A DNA stretch of 64,000 nt from Pluralibacter sp. UBA7423 (GCA_002470465.1 DKMD01000017.1:1-64000); one strand, 5' to 3'; positions 8,273 through 21,855 are shown, numbered from the stretch's first letter. Translations and numbers: made by a program. The notes: generated by a model from the sequence alone, not told the origin.

Positions 8273-9919
8273 ATGTCGAATAAACCTTTTGTCTGGCAGG
8301 ATCCTTTTCCACTGAAAAAGGATGACGCTGAATACTATCTCCTCAGCTCAGATCACGTCTCCATGGCCGAATTCGAAGGCCAGCAAATCCTCAAAGTTGA
8401 CCCGCAGGCGCTGACGCTGCTCGCTAAGCACGCCTTCCACGATGCTTCATTCATGCTGCGCCCGGCGCACCAGCAGCAGGTGGCGGATATTCTCAGCGAC
8501 CCGCAGGCCAGCGAAAACGACAAATACGTGGCGCTGCAGTTCCTGCGTAACTCGGATATTGCGGCCAAAGGCATTCTGCCGACCTGCCAGGATACCGGCA
8601 CGGCGATCATCGTCGGTAAAAAAGGCCAGCGCGTCTGGACCGGCGGCGGTGACGAAGCCGCCCTCGCTCGCGGCGTGTATGAAACCTACACCGAAGACAA
8701 CCTGCGCTATTCGCAGAATGCGCCACTGGATATGTACAAAGAGGTCAACACCGGCACCAACCTGCCGGCGCAGATTGATCTCTACAGCGTGGATGGCGAC
8801 GAGTACAAATTCCTGTGCATCGCCAAAGGCGGTGGCTCTGCTAACAAAACTTATCTCTACCAGGAAACCAAAGCGCTGATCACCCCGGCGAAGCTGAAAA
8901 ACTACCTGGTCGAAAAAATGCGTACGCTTGGCACTGCGGCTTGTCCGCCGTACCACGTTGCCTTCGTGATTGGCGGGACTTCCGCAGAAGCTACTCTGAA
9001 AACCGTGAAGCTGGCGTCGACCAAATACTACGATGGCCTGCCAACCGAAGGGAACGAGCATGGTCAGGCTTTTCGCGATATTCAGCTTGAGCAGGAGCTG
9101 CTGGTGGAAGCGCAGAACCTGGGCCTTGGCGCGCAGTTTGGCGGCAAGTATTTCGCCCACGATATTCGCGTGATCCGCCTGCCGCGCCATGGCGCATCCT
9201 GCCCAATTGGCATGGGCGTTTCCTGCTCCGCAGACCGTAACATCAAAGCGAAAATCAACCGCGAAGGCGTGTGGATTGAGAAGCTTGAGCACAATCCGGG
9301 GAAATACATCCCCGAAGAATTACGCAACGCAGGCGAGGGCGAGGCTGTACGCATCGATCTGAATCGCCCAATGAAAGAGATCCTGGCGCAGCTTTCTGAT
9401 TTCCCTGTTTCCACGCGATTGTCGCTGAACGGCACTATTATCGTGGCGCGCGACATTGCCCATGCGAAGCTTAAAGAGCGTATGGACAAAGGTGAAGGGC
9501 TGCCGCAGTACGTCAAAGATCACCCTATTTACTACGCGGGCCCGGCGAAAACGCCTGAAGGCTATGCCTCCGGTTCTCTCGGCCCGACAACGGCAGGACG
9601 TATGGATTCTTACGTCGATCAGCTGCAGTCTGAAGGCGGCAGCATGATCATGCTGGCTAAAGGCAACCGCAGCCAGCAGGTGACGGACGCATGCCACAAG
9701 CACGGCGGCTTCTACCTCGGCAGTATCGGCGGCCCGGCAGCCGTGCTGGCGCAGGGCAGCATCAAGAGCCTGGAGTGCGTCGAGTACCCGGAACTGGGGA
9801 TGGAAGCTATCTGGAAAATCGAAGTGGAGGATTTCCCGGCGTTCATTCTGGTGGACGATAAGGGGAACGACTTCTTCCAGCAGATTAAATCCGGCCAGTG
9901 CTCTGCCTGTGTGAAATAA
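8273..9919 (+). CDS. fumA: Class I fumarate hydratase (4Fe-4S)
   Basis: Oxygen-sensitive iron-sulfur fumarase that hydrates fumarate to malate in the TCA cycle under aerobic or microaerobic growth. The 548-residue protein keeps the three cluster cysteines in [16 protein letters not shown] and SCPIGMG. The C-terminal half includes the swivelling domain motif GPTTAGRMD. It is followed by fumC, the iron-independent class II enzyme, the standard enterobacterial pairing that keeps the step running during iron limitation or oxidative stress. A BIME sits between the two genes. FumB is a close paralogue, but the manA-fumA-fumC context favours fumA. Confidence 0.96.
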   Translation: MSNKPFVWQDPFPLKKDDAEYYLLSSDHVSMAEFEGQQILKVDPQALTLLAKHAFHDASFMLRPAHQQQVADILSDPQASENDKYVALQFLRNSDIAAKGILPTCQDTGTAIIVGKKGQRVWTGGGDEAALARGVYETYTEDNLRYSQNAPLDMYKEVNTGTNLPAQIDLYSVDGDEYKFLCIAKGGGSANKTYLYQETKALITPAKLKNYLVEKMRTLGTAACPPYHVAFVIGGTSAEATLKTVKLASTKYYDGLPTEGNEHGQAFRDIQLEQELLVEAQNLGLGAQFGGKYFAHDIRVIRLPRHGASCPIGMGVSCSADRNIKAKINREGVWIEKLEHNPGKYIPEELRNAGEGEAVRIDLNRPMKEILAQLSDFPVSTRLSLNGTIIVARDIAHAKLKERMDKGEGLPQYVKDHPIYYAGPAKTPEGYASGSLGPTTAGRMDSYVDQLQSEGGSMIMLAKGNRSQQVTDACHKHGGFYLGSIGGPAAVLAQGSIKSLECVEYPELGMEAIWKIEVEDFPAFILVDDKGNDFFQQIKSGQCSACVK

Positions 9920-9924
9920 CCCTG

Positions 9925-10001
9925 TTGCCGGGTGGCGCTAACGCTGACCCGGCCTGCATGAGGTTTTGTAGGCCCGGTAAGGCTGTGCCGCCGCCGGGCA
10001 A
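9925..10001. repeat. BIME: two inverted REP units between fumA and fumC
   Basis: Two REP-like units, 9925-9957 and 9969-10001, face each other. Each has a CCGGGT- or CCCGGT-type stem ending in TTGCCGG or CCGGGCAA. Such extragenic palindromes protect upstream mRNA and bind DNA gyrase or IHF in enterobacteria. It follows the fumA stop directly. Confidence 0.85.
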
Positions 10002-10123
10002 TCCAGAGACAAATAAAAGAGCGCACAAAGCGCCATGCACGATTCCTGAAGTCATCAATACTTTATTCTTTGAAGCCCTGTGAGCAAGGCCATTCACATC
10101 ACTGTGTTATCAAGGAGTAAGAC

Positions 10124-11527
10124 ATGACTACCCATCGCCGCGAAAGCGATTCCATGGGCGCGATTGAGGTGCCAGCCGACAAACTCTGGGGGGCGCAAAC
10201 TCAGCGTTCGCTCGAACATTTCCGCATCTCTACTGAAAAAATGCCCGTCTCGCTGATCGCTGCCCTTGCGCTGACCAAACGCGCCGCCGCCAAGGTGAAC
10301 CAGGATTTGCAGCTGCTGTCGGATGAAAAAGCCAATGCCATCGTGAGCGCCGCAGATGAGGTGCTCGCCGGAAAGCACGCCGATGAGTTCCCGCTCGCTA
10401 TCTGGCAGACCGGTTCCGGTACCCAAAGCAATATGAATATGAATGAAGTACTGGCGAACCGTGCGAGCGAGCTGCTCGGCGGCGTACGCGGTATGGAACG
10501 CAAAATTCACCCTAACGACGACGTCAACAAAAGCCAGAGTTCGAACGATGTGTTCCCGACGGCGATGCACGTCGCGGCGGTCATTGCCCTGCGCGAACAT
10601 CTGATCCCACAGCTTCAGGTGCTGAAGAAAACCCTGAGCAATAAATCTCACGCCTTCGCGGACATCGTGAAAATCGGACGTACCCATTTGCAGGATGCCA
10701 CGCCGCTGACGCTGGGTCAGGAAATTTCAGGCTGGGTGGCGATGCTGGAACATAACCTGAAGCATATTGAGCTCACGCTGCCGCATCTTAGTGAACTGGC
10801 GCTTGGCGGCACGGCGGTCGGGACCGGACTGAACACCCATCCGGAATACGCAAAGCGCGTCGCTGAGGAGCTGGCGGCCATCACCCGTCAGCCGTTTGTG
10901 ACTGCGCCGAATAAGTTTGAAGCGCTGGCAACCTGCGATGCGCTGGTTCATGCGCATGGTGCGCTGAAAGGGCTGGCGGCATCGATGATGAAAATTGCCA
11001 ATGACGTTCGCTGGCTGGCTTCGGGGCCGCGCTGTGGTATTGGTGAACTGTCGATTCCGGAAAATGAGCCGGGTAGCTCGATCATGCCGGGGAAAGTGAA
11101 TCCGACGCAGTGCGAAGCGATGACCATGCTGTGCTGTCAGGTAATGGGTAATGACGTGGCGGTGAACATGGGCGGCGCGTCCGGGAACTTTGAACTGAAC
11201 GTTTATCGCCCGATGGTGATTCATAATTTCCTCCAGTCTGTGCGCCTGCTGGCGGACGGTATGGAGAGTTTCAATGAGCACTGCGCGGCAGGCATCGAGC
11301 CGAACCGGGCGCGTATCGATCAGCTGCTTAATGAATCACTGATGCTGGTGACGGCGCTCAATACCCATATTGGCTACGATAAGGCGGCAGAAATTGCCAA
11401 AAAGGCGCATAAGGAAGGGCTGACGCTGAAGGCCTCGGCTTTAAAGCTCGGCTACCTGACGGAAGCCGAATTTGACGAATGGGTGCGCCCGGAAGCAATG
11501 GTCGGCAGCATGAAGCTCAGTCACTAG
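10124..11527 (+). CDS. fumC: Class II fumarate hydratase (iron-independent)
   Basis: Homotetrameric fumarase of the aspartase/fumarase superfamily, 467 residues. It is stable to oxidation and is used when FumA is inactivated. The superfamily signature [16 protein letters not shown] is present near residue 320, with the substrate motifs [10 protein letters not shown] and [15 protein letters not shown] ribosome site AAGGAG precedes the ATG. In E. coli the gene is induced by SoxS and repressed by ArcA; I could not confirm a sox box here. Its last 11 bp overlap tail to tail with tus. Confidence 0.97.
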   Translation: MTTHRRESDSMGAIEVPADKLWGAQTQRSLEHFRISTEKMPVSLIAALALTKRAAAKVNQDLQLLSDEKANAIVSAADEVLAGKHADEFPLAIWQTGSGTQSNMNMNEVLANRASELLGGVRGMERKIHPNDDVNKSQSSNDVFPTAMHVAAVIALREHLIPQLQVLKKTLSNKSHAFADIVKIGRTHLQDATPLTLGQEISGWVAMLEHNLKHIELTLPHLSELALGGTAVGTGLNTHPEYAKRVAEELAAITRQPFVTAPNKFEALATCDALVHAHGALKGLAASMMKIANDVRWLASGPRCGIGELSIPENEPGSSIMPGKVNPTQCEAMTMLCCQVMGNDVAVNMGGASGNFELNVYRPMVIHNFLQSVRLLADGMESFNEHCAAGIEPNRARIDQLLNESLMLVTALNTHIGYDKAAEIAKKAHKEGLTLKASALKLGYLTEAEFDEWVRPEAMVGSMKLSH

Positions 11528-12449
11528 CCACGTACAGGTGCAGACGCGGAATAATGAGTTCCAGCGACTGCGCCTCGGGTTTGTAGCGATACTGGATTTT
11601 ATCTTCGTCGTAATTCAGTAATTCCCCGACGTCCGGCACGCTGACGCCCCGCGTGCCGGATATCAGCGCGATCATCGGACCGGAACAGGCGTACTGCACC
11701 TGCTTCTGTTGTCCGGCATACCACACGCGGGCGATCGGCTGCACCTTCACCGGCCGCTTAATTTTTAGCTTCGCTTTCTGCGGCAGCGCAGCGACATCCT
11801 GATATTCCCGCTCGAGCTTCGCCTGCCACTGCTCGCGCGTGAACGGTGGCACTGAACGCGGCGAACGCAGGCTGTTTTCCAGCTGCTTAAGCACGTCATC
11901 GCGAGTCAGGTTCTTAATGATATGTTTGTTTGCCCAGCCGAAGCGGATTGTCGCCGGATCGCGCAGCAGCGTCAGTGAGCGATAGGCACTGAGCGTCATC
12001 AGGCCGGGAAGATGGTGATGCACCCATTCAAAACGGGCGGCAGAAGGCAGGCCCGATTCAACGGTCACCATATGCTCAAATGCCGCCTTCAGCGCGTTGA
12101 TGCTACCGATCCTGCTCTCCAGCGCCGCAAGCTGGTCTGTACCGGGTTGTAAACAAATTACGCCTGGCAGGCGCACGGCGGCCTTGCTGCTGCGGTGCTC
12201 CGACTGCTGCTGAATAAACAGGTGGCTGAAGTGTCTGAGCGCCATCTGCCGTGCGGTTTCTCCCAGGTGCTGGGTGACCGCAATGTTCGACAGCGGATCG
12301 TGTTCCTTCTCTTTACTCACTTCCGGCAGCTCAAACACCCGGGCGGTAAGCAGATGGCTGTCGGCCAGCATCTGCTGCAGTTCCAGCAGCTCGTGTTCCA
12401 TCTGGCGAAAGGTGGTGGTCAGGCGTTCAATCAGATCGTAATCGGCCAT
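11517..12449 (-). CDS. tus: Tus: replication terminus site-binding protein
   Basis: Monomeric DNA-binding protein that binds Ter sites and stops the replicative helicase from one side. The 310-residue protein matches E. coli Tus closely, including [24 protein letters not shown] and the basic stretch [18 protein letters not shown] that makes core Ter contacts. The start codon is 7 bp from a Ter site, giving autorepression as in E. coli. Tus is confined to enterobacteria and a few plasmids, so it supports both taxonomy and terminus location. It overlaps fumC by 11 bp at the 3' end. Confidence 0.97.
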   Translation of the reverse strand: MADYDLIERLTTTFRQMEHELLELQQMLADSHLLTARVFELPEVSKEKEHDPLSNIAVTQHLGETARQMALRHFSHLFIQQQSEHRSSKAAVRLPGVICLQPGTDQLAALESRIGSINALKAAFEHMVTVESGLPSAARFEWVHHHLPGLMTLSAYRSLTLLRDPATIRFGWANKHIIKNLTRDDVLKQLENSLRSPRSVPPFTREQWQAKLEREYQDVAALPQKAKLKIKRPVKVQPIARVWYAGQQKQVQYACSGPMIALISGTRGVSVPDVGELLNYDEDKIQYRYKPEAQSLELIIPRLHLYVASD

Positions 12450-12456
12450 GGCGCTC

Positions 12457-12479
12457 TCATTAGTTACAACATCCTAATT
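12457..12479 (-). other. Ter replication-arrest site in the tus promoter
   Basis: On the minus strand the core reads GGATGTTGTAACTAAT, matching the Ter consensus and most like TerB. The G of the C6:G6 pair is in place at position 6. Orientation predicts arrest of forks arriving from higher coordinates and passage of forks from lower ones. It overlaps the region needed for tus transcription, giving autoregulation. Confidence 0.9.
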
Positions 12480-12521
12480 GTTTTAACTGTAGCGCCGTAT
12501 CGGGCATTGTGCAACGTTCGG

Positions 12522-13826
12522 TCAGGCAGCGGCGATGGTGGTGCTGACCTGATGACATACCGGCCAGCTGAAGCAAAAACGCGCACCGCCGAGTGGGCTT
12601 GCGTCGCAGGTGACTTCGCCGGACATCGCAAGGCCAATGGAGTGCACAATCGCCAGGCCCAGACCGCAGCCGCCAGTGGCACGATCGCGGCTAGGGTCGA
12701 GGCGCACAAACGGCTCGAACACGCGTTCGCGTTCATCTGGAGCAATGCCAGGACCGTCGTCATCCACTATCAGCGTGGCGCGCCCGGCGAGCAGGGAAAG
12801 ACTTACCTGTATTTGCTGACGACTGTAGCGCATGGCGTTGTTCACCAGGTTATCCAGAACGCGTTCCATCAGACGCATGTCCAGCGCGCCGTAATCGCCC
12901 CGTGTCAGCTGCACCAGCGTCACGTCGCGCTGAGGGTTGACGGTCTGAATGTCATCAACGTGGGACGTTATCCATGCGGGCAGATCCGGCGTGGTCAGAA
13001 TCAGTTCGTTCTGCGGACGATCGAGGCGTGCGTAGGTCAGCAGTTCTTCAATCAGCGCTTCAAGCTGGCCGATATCGCGGTTCAGCGCCTGAGATTCGGC
13101 ATCCGTCAGATTCTCACTCATTTCAAGCCGATAGCGCAGGCGCACCAGCGGCGTGCGCAGCTCGTGGGCAATGCCGTCCGTCAGCTGTTTTTTACTGGCA
13201 ATCAGGGCATTAATGTTATCGGCCATCTGATTGAATACCACGCCGAGCCGCTCGAAGCTCGACATGCTGTCAAAGTGAATACGTTCGGTCAGGTGGCCCT
13301 CGCCAAAGCGCTGAGCTGCCGTTTCGAGGCGTAGCATGTCCTGCCAGTGCGGACGCATCCAGATAAACACCGGGAAGGCGAGCGAGACGGCGATAAACGC
13401 CAGCAGCGCTACGTCCAATAGCCGCATCTCGTGCAGATAGTAGAGATACGGCACGGGGCCGACGGCGAGCACGTAGTGGCTGCGCGGAATGCGCTGGATA
13501 AAGGTGTACTGATCGTCGAGCGCGACAATATCGCCGCGGCGCAAATGCTCCATGGAGCTTTCCGCCAGCTGGAATTTGTTCAGCGGCTCAATGCGCAGAT
13601 CGAAGGAGAGATTGAGGTCGAGCTCTTTGAGCGTCTTGCTCCAGTCGCGGGGTGGAATTTCTCGCAGTTCGCTGCGCATCAGGTACAGCGAACTCTTCAT
13701 CAGGTCGTCAAGGGACTGTCGGCCTGCGCGTTCGGCGGTGAACTTATACACCAGCCCGACCAGCATGGTCATGACCAGAAAGCAGACAAACAGCAGCAGA
13801 TAAAACTGCACGAACAACTTTTTCAT
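12522..13826 (-). CDS. rstB: RstB sensor histidine kinase
   Basis: Inner-membrane sensor kinase partner of RstA, 434 residues. Order of parts: a first transmembrane helix (about 5-27), a periplasmic sensor segment (about 28-135), a second helix, a HAMP linker, then the dimerisation helix with the phospho-acceptor in GIAHELRTPLVRLRY, and a HATPase domain with NLVNNAMRYS, DDDGPGI and GGCGLGLAIV. All catalytic boxes are intact. It follows rstA by 23 bp on the same strand and is probably cotranscribed. In E. coli this pair is under PhoP control and responds to acid and low Mg2+. Confidence 0.96.
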   Translation of the reverse strand: MKKLFVQFYLLLFVCFLVMTMLVGLVYKFTAERAGRQSLDDLMKSSLYLMRSELREIPPRDWSKTLKELDLNLSFDLRIEPLNKFQLAESSMEHLRRGDIVALDDQYTFIQRIPRSHYVLAVGPVPYLYYLHEMRLLDVALLAFIAVSLAFPVFIWMRPHWQDMLRLETAAQRFGEGHLTERIHFDSMSSFERLGVVFNQMADNINALIASKKQLTDGIAHELRTPLVRLRYRLEMSENLTDAESQALNRDIGQLEALIEELLTYARLDRPQNELILTTPDLPAWITSHVDDIQTVNPQRDVTLVQLTRGDYGALDMRLMERVLDNLVNNAMRYSRQQIQVSLSLLAGRATLIVDDDGPGIAPDERERVFEPFVRLDPSRDRATGGCGLGLAIVHSIGLAMSGEVTCDASPLGGARFCFSWPVCHQVSTTIAAA

Positions 13827-13849
13827 TTCTGGCCCCGTGACGGCAAAAA

Positions 13850-14569
13850 TCAGTTATCCCAGGCGTGGGGCGCGAAAAGGTAGCCCTTGTTACGCACGGT
13901 TTTTATACGGTATGGCTCGGTAGCGCTGTCGAGCAGCTTTTTGCGCAGGCGAGAAATGGCAACGTCCACGCTGCGATCCATACCGTCGTAGGTTACGCCG
14001 CGCAGATTTTTCAGCAGCGCGTCGCGGTCCATGATTTGCCCGGCGTGGGTAGCCAGCTCCCACAGCAGGTCAAAATCAGCCGTCGAGAGCGTAACGTTGG
14101 TGCCGCTCAGCTGAACCTGACGGTTAACGGGGTCGATGGAAAGCGAGCCAAAACGAATGGCTTTGTGTGGCGTAAGGCCGGAAGCAGATTTTTCACTCAT
14201 CGGCGCGACAACGTGCTGGCGCAAATGCAGGCGCAGACGGGCGAGCAGTACCGCCGGCGGCGTGGTCTTGAGAATATAATCGCTTGCGCCCATTTCCAGT
14301 GACAGAATGTGGTTCATATCGCTGTCGAGCGAGGTCAGCAGTACGATAGGCCCTTGCCACTGGGCACGCAGATCGCGGCAAATGGTCATCCCGTCTTTAC
14401 CGGGCAGCATAATGTCCAGCAGCACCAGATCGGGCTGTTCACGCAGCACCACTTCTTCGGCGCGATCTCCCCTGGGTTCAACGATAACGTCCATATCATG
14501 TTTACCGAGATAAGCGGCAATCAGCGATCCGACTTCCGGATCGTCTTCCACAAAAACGATCTTATTCAT
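13850..14569 (-). CDS. rstA: RstA response regulator
   Basis: OmpR/PhoB-family regulator, 239 residues. The receiver domain shows the acidic pair in VEDDPEVG, the phospho-acceptor Asp in LVLLDIMLPGKDG and the conserved Lys in LKTTPP. The C-terminal winged helix shows RDALLKNLRG and DVAISRLRKKL. The start at MNKIVFVEDD is the family start; a Met-Val just upstream in frame was left off. It lies first in the rstA-rstB operon and is divergent from ydgC across 125 bp. I looked for a PhoP direct repeat in that gap and found no convincing one. Confidence 0.97.
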   Translation of the reverse strand: MNKIVFVEDDPEVGSLIAAYLGKHDMDVIVEPRGDRAEEVVLREQPDLVLLDIMLPGKDGMTICRDLRAQWQGPIVLLTSLDSDMNHILSLEMGASDYILKTTPPAVLLARLRLHLRQHVVAPMSEKSASGLTPHKAIRFGSLSIDPVNRQVQLSGTNVTLSTADFDLLWELATHAGQIMDRDALLKNLRGVTYDGMDRSVDVAISRLRKKLLDSATEPYRIKTVRNKGYLFAPHAWDN

Positions 14570-14694
14570 AACCATTCAGCGCGACGAAAAAAGCTAAAAT
14601 ACACCGCCGTTCTGTAGGGTGCTATTAATCTTTCATAAACAATGTAACTTCCGTTATCCTCAACGCATTCATGAGATAAATTTCAGGCTGAGTC

Positions 14695-15030
14695 ATGGGG
14701 TTACTGATTAAAGCGGTGCTGGGCGCGCTGGTGGTGTTACTGATCGGCGTACTGGCAAAAACGAAGAATTATTATATTGCCGGACTGATTCCTTTATTTC
14801 CGACTTTTGCTCTGATTGCCCATTATATTGTCGCCAGTGAGCGGGGCACTGAGGCGCTGCGCACGACTATCGTATTTGGGATGTGGTCAATCATTCCTTA
14901 TTTTCTCTATCTGCTTTCGCTCTGGTATTTCACCGGATTTCTGCGCCTGCCGTTGGCGCTGGCGGGCGCAGTGGTGTGCTGGAGTCTCAGCGCCTGGCTG
15001 CTGATTGCGCTCTGGAGCCGGTTTCACTAG
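14695..15030 (+). CDS. ydgC: YdgC: GlpM-family inner-membrane protein
   Basis: A 111-residue hydrophobic protein of the GlpM family with about four transmembrane helices; it matches E. coli YdgC over its full length. GlpM was linked to alginate production in Pseudomonas, but no molecular role is established for the enterobacterial protein. Characteristic stretches are AKTKNYYIAGLIPLFPTF and MWSIIPYFLYLLSLWYF. It is divergent from rstA, and its TAG stop shares the palindromic CTAG with the folM stop, so the two genes converge with a 4-bp overlap. Confidence 0.92.
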   Translation: MGLLIKAVLGALVVLLIGVLAKTKNYYIAGLIPLFPTFALIAHYIVASERGTEALRTTIVFGMWSIIPYFLYLLSLWYFTGFLRLPLALAGAVVCWSLSAWLLIALWSRFH

Positions 15031-15749
15031 CGCAGAGGGCGACCACCGTCGACGCCAAACGAGCGTCCGGTGACGTAACAGCTGGTGAGCAGGTAATCCA
15101 CCAGATCGAGGATCTCTTTCTCGCCGGGCGCAACCTTCATCAGCGATTTATTCAGCGCGTTCTGGCGGTATTCAGCGTTATCCGTTTCGTTGAACAGGAT
15201 CATCGCAGGCGCAATCGCATTCACTTTCACTTCCGGCGCAAGCTTGCGGGCAAATGAGCGGGTCATATTATCGAGCGCGGCTTTGCTGGCAGCATAGGCG
15301 ATGTGCTTGTCGCTGCCTTTTTCGACTACGTAATCGGTGAAGTGAATGATATCGCTTGCCGCATGGCCATGGCCGCGTAAGAGCGGTTCCAGCGCGTGGT
15401 TCAGCAGATAGGGCGCGTTAACGTGGATCTGCATCATTTGCTGCATGACGTTGCTCAGGGAGATGCCCGGTTTTTCGGCAATCCAGGCGCTGGCGTTATG
15501 GATAATTGCCCGCAGTCCGTCGGTATGAGATTTGACGGCGTCAGCGAAAGCAAGAATGCCTTCATCGGTTGAGAAGTCGGCAGCGATGCACCGTGCACCG
15601 GCTTTTTCCAGCACGCCGATCGCGTCATATCGCGTGCGGTAGCTGACGATCACCGGCTGCTGCTGATTCAGAAAATGGTGGGCAAGGGCGAGGCCGATGC
15701 GGCGGCCTCCTCCGGTAATCAGGACGGGGCGGGTCAGGCTTTTTCCCAT
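15027..15749 (-). CDS. folM: Dihydromonapterin reductase
   Basis: Short-chain dehydrogenase, 240 residues, reducing dihydromonapterin (and weakly dihydrofolate) with NADPH to make tetrahydromonapterin. The nucleotide loop is TGGGRRIGLALA. The catalytic region includes HNASAW and YAASKAALDNM with the Tyr-x-x-x-Lys pair. The start at MGKSLTRPVLITGGG has an AAGGAGAG ribosome site; an 18-codon upstream extension overlaps the ydgI spacer and is not conserved. It lies 35 bp after ydgI on the same strand, so a ydgI-folM transcript is likely. Confidence 0.95.
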   Translation of the reverse strand: MGKSLTRPVLITGGGRRIGLALAHHFLNQQQPVIVSYRTRYDAIGVLEKAGARCIAADFSTDEGILAFADAVKSHTDGLRAIIHNASAWIAEKPGISLSNVMQQMMQIHVNAPYLLNHALEPLLRGHGHAASDIIHFTDYVVEKGSDKHIAYAASKAALDNMTRSFARKLAPEVKVNAIAPAMILFNETDNAEYRQNALNKSLMKVAPGEKEILDLVDYLLTSCYVTGRSFGVDGGRPLR

Positions 15750-15784
15750 CGTTCTCTCCTTAACGTCGCGATGGGGCAAGTGCC

Positions 15785-17167
15785 TTACCCCACTAACATC
15801 CACGTTGCCGGGATTGCGGCAACCAGTAACAGACCAATCATCGCCATTTCACGGCGTTTGAGCATGTTATCCAACTGGTGCGTATGACGAGCGTAGATAA
15901 ACACCAGCAGGCCAGGTGCATAAAGTACTACGGAAAGCAGCAGGTGCATCGGGCCGGAAGCATACAGTAACCATAAGCCATAAATGCAGGCCCCGATACC
16001 CACTGTTTTGTGCAGCGGTCGGGTCGCCATCTTCAGCAGAAATGCGCCGACGAGGAAATAGGGTACCAGAATCATCTCGGAGGCGATGGTCAGCAGCGTA
16101 TTGTAATCCGAGCCGGTGAGCCAAATCAGGATCAGGCAAACCTGCACGCTGATGTTGGTCAGCCACAGCGAAGAAGCCGGAGCATTGTTTTTATTCTGAC
16201 GGCCAAACACGCGCGGAAACGCCTTGTGCGTGGCGGCCAGATAAGGCACTTCTGCGGCCATGATTGTCCAGCTCAGGTACGCGCCGCACACCGACACAAT
16301 CAGCCCTGCGGCAATGACCACTTCACCCCAGGAGCCCATCATTCGCACCATCAGGCCCGCCATTGATGGGTTACGCAGCTCAGCCAGTTCCGGGCGAGGC
16401 ACCACACCGAGCGACAGCAGCGTCACCAGCAGGTAGACGCTGAGTGCGGAAAGCACGGCCAGCAATGTTGCTCGGCCTACGTCGTTTTTATTCCGTGCGC
16501 GGGCAGAAACGACCACGGCGCCTTCCACGCCGATAAACACCCACAGGGTAATCAGCATGGTGTTTTTCACTTGCTCCCAAACGGGAACGCCCAGCGCCAC
16601 GCCGCTGAAATCGAGGCTGAACGTTTCGCTTTTGAACGCCATTGCGGCTAATGCAATGAACAGGCCGAGCGGAACCAGCTTTGCCAGCGTCGCGACCAGA
16701 TTGATGCTTGCCGCCGTCTGCACCCCGCGCAGCACGAGAAAATGCACGACCCACAGCAGTACGGAAGCGCCGATCATCGCCTGCCAGGTATTGCCGTCGC
16801 CAAACAGGCGAAGTTCTGGTGTATCAGTAAAGAAGCTCAGCGCTGAAAAGACGATCACCAGATAGGAGACGTTGGCGATCACTGCACACAGCCAGTAGCC
16901 CCAGGCGGAGCAGAATCCAATCAGCTCGCCAAACCCTTCGCGGGCGTAAGTGAAAATGCCGCCGTCCAGATCCGGGCGAATGCGGGTTAACAGCAGCATC
17001 GCGAAAGCAAGGAACAAAATGCCGACACCGGTGATTGCCCAGCCGATAAGCAATGCTGACGGGCTGGCCACTTCGGCCATGTTTTGTGGCAGGCTGAATA
17101 CGCCAGCGCCGAGCATTGAGCTAAGTACCAGGGCGGTCAGTGCACTGAGGCCAAGTTTCTTTTCCAT
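15785..17167 (-). CDS. ydgI: YdgI: APC-family basic amino acid antiporter-like protein
   Basis: Inner-membrane transporter of 460 residues with about twelve hydrophobic helices, resembling arginine/ornithine antiporters of the ArcD type. The N-terminal signature LSSMLGAGVFSLPQNM is the APC substrate-binding loop. The start at MEKKLGLSALTALVL is the conserved one; a longer in-frame reading to 17395 enters ydgH on the same strand and was rejected. The actual substrate is not proven. It lies downstream of the ydgH terminator and upstream of folM. Confidence 0.92.
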   Translation of the reverse strand: MEKKLGLSALTALVLSSMLGAGVFSLPQNMAEVASPSALLIGWAITGVGILFLAFAMLLLTRIRPDLDGGIFTYAREGFGELIGFCSAWGYWLCAVIANVSYLVIVFSALSFFTDTPELRLFGDGNTWQAMIGASVLLWVVHFLVLRGVQTAASINLVATLAKLVPLGLFIALAAMAFKSETFSLDFSGVALGVPVWEQVKNTMLITLWVFIGVEGAVVVSARARNKNDVGRATLLAVLSALSVYLLVTLLSLGVVPRPELAELRNPSMAGLMVRMMGSWGEVVIAAGLIVSVCGAYLSWTIMAAEVPYLAATHKAFPRVFGRQNKNNAPASSLWLTNISVQVCLILIWLTGSDYNTLLTIASEMILVPYFLVGAFLLKMATRPLHKTVGIGACIYGLWLLYASGPMHLLLSVVLYAPGLLVFIYARHTHQLDNMLKRREMAMIGLLLVAAIPATWMLVG

Positions 17168-17303
17168 GGGCATCCTGTTGAAGGAACTAAAATCCAGAAT
17201 ATTTATTTGGTAAAAACGCATAATCATGGAGGATTGCGCTATGGCGCGCGATTTTACGGAGAGAGGTGCAGGCATGCAATGCGCGTGGGCAGAAAAAAAT
17301 AAA

Positions 17304-17325
17304 AAAGGCAGCCGAAGCTGCCTTT
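17304..17325 (-). terminator. Terminator downstream of ydgH
   Basis: AAAGGCAGC pairs with GCTGCCTTT around a 4-nt loop, followed on the minus strand by a T-rich run TTTTTTATTTTTTT. This is a textbook intrinsic terminator separating ydgH from ydgI. Confidence 0.88.
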
Positions 17326-17343
17326 CAGGACATAAAGAGGGGA

Positions 17344-18294
17344 TTACTTGTACAGATCGGCGCTGATGGTCATGTTGCCACCGCGTTCCTGCCACTGGCG
17401 AGTAATGTGATAGAACTTCGCACCTTTTTTCGCTGCGCGTTTCGCTACCTGGTAGGAGATCTCGGTCATATTGCCGTAGTTACCGGTGAACTGAACGCTA
17501 TCGAAAGGCACCATCTGCGCGGCAGCAACTTTGTTCAGCTCTTCGATTTTTGTGCCGTCAGGCAGTGTGACACTGTAACGTCCGCCTGAGGTTGACTGCG
17601 TTTCGAAGAAGCGGCCGACGCCTTCGCTGGAGCCTACGGTAGAAGAGGAGGCCACGCCTGGGATTTCCACAGCCGCGGCGGCAGTTCCACCCGCAGCAAT
17701 AGCGGCTTTACCTGCATCAGAGTTGGCTGGAATAGCGTCCGGGCTCTGGACGACACGTTTTTTCGCGTCTGACTTATAAACGTAAGCCGTGATGCGCTGG
17801 TTGCCGCCCTGGTTTGCATCGACCTGGCGAACAATATAGAAGGAGGCCGCGCCTTTCTCTTTCGCTGCTTTGGCAATGGCCTCGTTCACTTCAGGCTGGC
17901 TGCGGTAGAAGCCCTGTACGGTTACGGTGTCGAAAGGCTCAATCAGCGCCGCCTGATCCTTTGGCAACTCCATCACGCCGTCGATCATACGGTTTTTAAC
18001 CACATCGGCTTTTGGCGCATTTTCTTTATAGAAGTCTGCGGTGACGCGCCAGTTGCCGCTGCCGGAGAAATCAGAGGTATCAACGACGTAAAAAGATGCT
18101 GCGCCTTCTTTATCGGCTTTGCGTGCAACGGCATCTACAGCGTCACCAATTGCATTAAAACGACCGGTGATCACGACACGATCGTACGGCTTGAGGGCCG
18201 CCGCTTGCTCCGGCGTTAGCTCGGTGGCAGCAAAGGCGCTGAATGCCGTTGCGGAGAGAAGAGCGGACGCCAGGAGGGTGTTCTTAAGCTTCAT
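17344..18294 (-). CDS. ydgH: YdgH: periplasmic protein with three DUF1471 (YhcN-like) domains
   Basis: Exported protein of 316 residues. A cleavable signal peptide (KLKNTLLASALLSATAFSAFA) covers about residues 2-23. Three DUF1471 repeats follow, each with a motif like FDTVTVQGFYRS or FDSVQFTGNYGNMTEIS and ending near GAASFYIVRQ or GAKFYHITRQ. The linker between repeats 2 and 3 is rich in Ala, Gly and Ser. DUF1471 proteins are small stress- and biofilm-linked periplasmic factors such as BhsA; the triple form has been implicated in envelope functions, but no activity is settled. It has its own terminator and is divergent from pntA over 525 bp. Confidence 0.93.
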   Translation of the reverse strand: MKLKNTLLASALLSATAFSAFAATELTPEQAAALKPYDRVVITGRFNAIGDAVDAVARKADKEGAASFYVVDTSDFSGSGNWRVTADFYKENAPKADVVKNRMIDGVMELPKDQAALIEPFDTVTVQGFYRSQPEVNEAIAKAAKEKGAASFYIVRQVDANQGGNQRITAYVYKSDAKKRVVQSPDAIPANSDAGKAAIAAGGTAAAAVEIPGVASSSTVGSSEGVGRFFETQSTSGGRYSVTLPDGTKIEELNKVAAAQMVPFDSVQFTGNYGNMTEISYQVAKRAAKKGAKFYHITRQWQERGGNMTISADLYK

Positions 18295-20349
<2,055 letters not shown>

Positions 20350-20356
20350 GGGGTAG

Positions 20357-21748
<1,392 letters not shown>

Positions 21749-21772
21749 ATCGGCTTACAGGTTTGTGCGCTT

Positions 21773-21808
21773 AAAGCCGTCTTCCCGTGAAAGGAAGGCG
21801 GCTTTTTT
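21773..21808 (+). terminator. Terminator of pntAB
   Basis: AAAGCCGTCTTCC pairs with GGAAGGCGGCTTT, with one G-U pair, followed by TTTTTT. It is placed 25 bp after the pntB stop. Confidence 0.88.
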
Positions 21809-21855
21809 GTTATGATGGCCGTCACATTTGAAAACAACGGTGAAGGGAGAACGGC

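Noticed and set aside
10002..10123. SoxS or ArcA site before fumC
   Set aside because: Expected from E. coli, but I could not place a convincing match by eye.
14570..14694. PhoP box upstream of rstA
   Set aside because: TGTTTA is present near the middle of the gap, but the partner half-site 11 bp away does not match, so it was not called.
15785..17395. Long version of ydgI starting at a GTG inside ydgH
   Set aside because: The first 76 codons overlap ydgH and its terminator, and the orthologue starts at MEKKLGLS.
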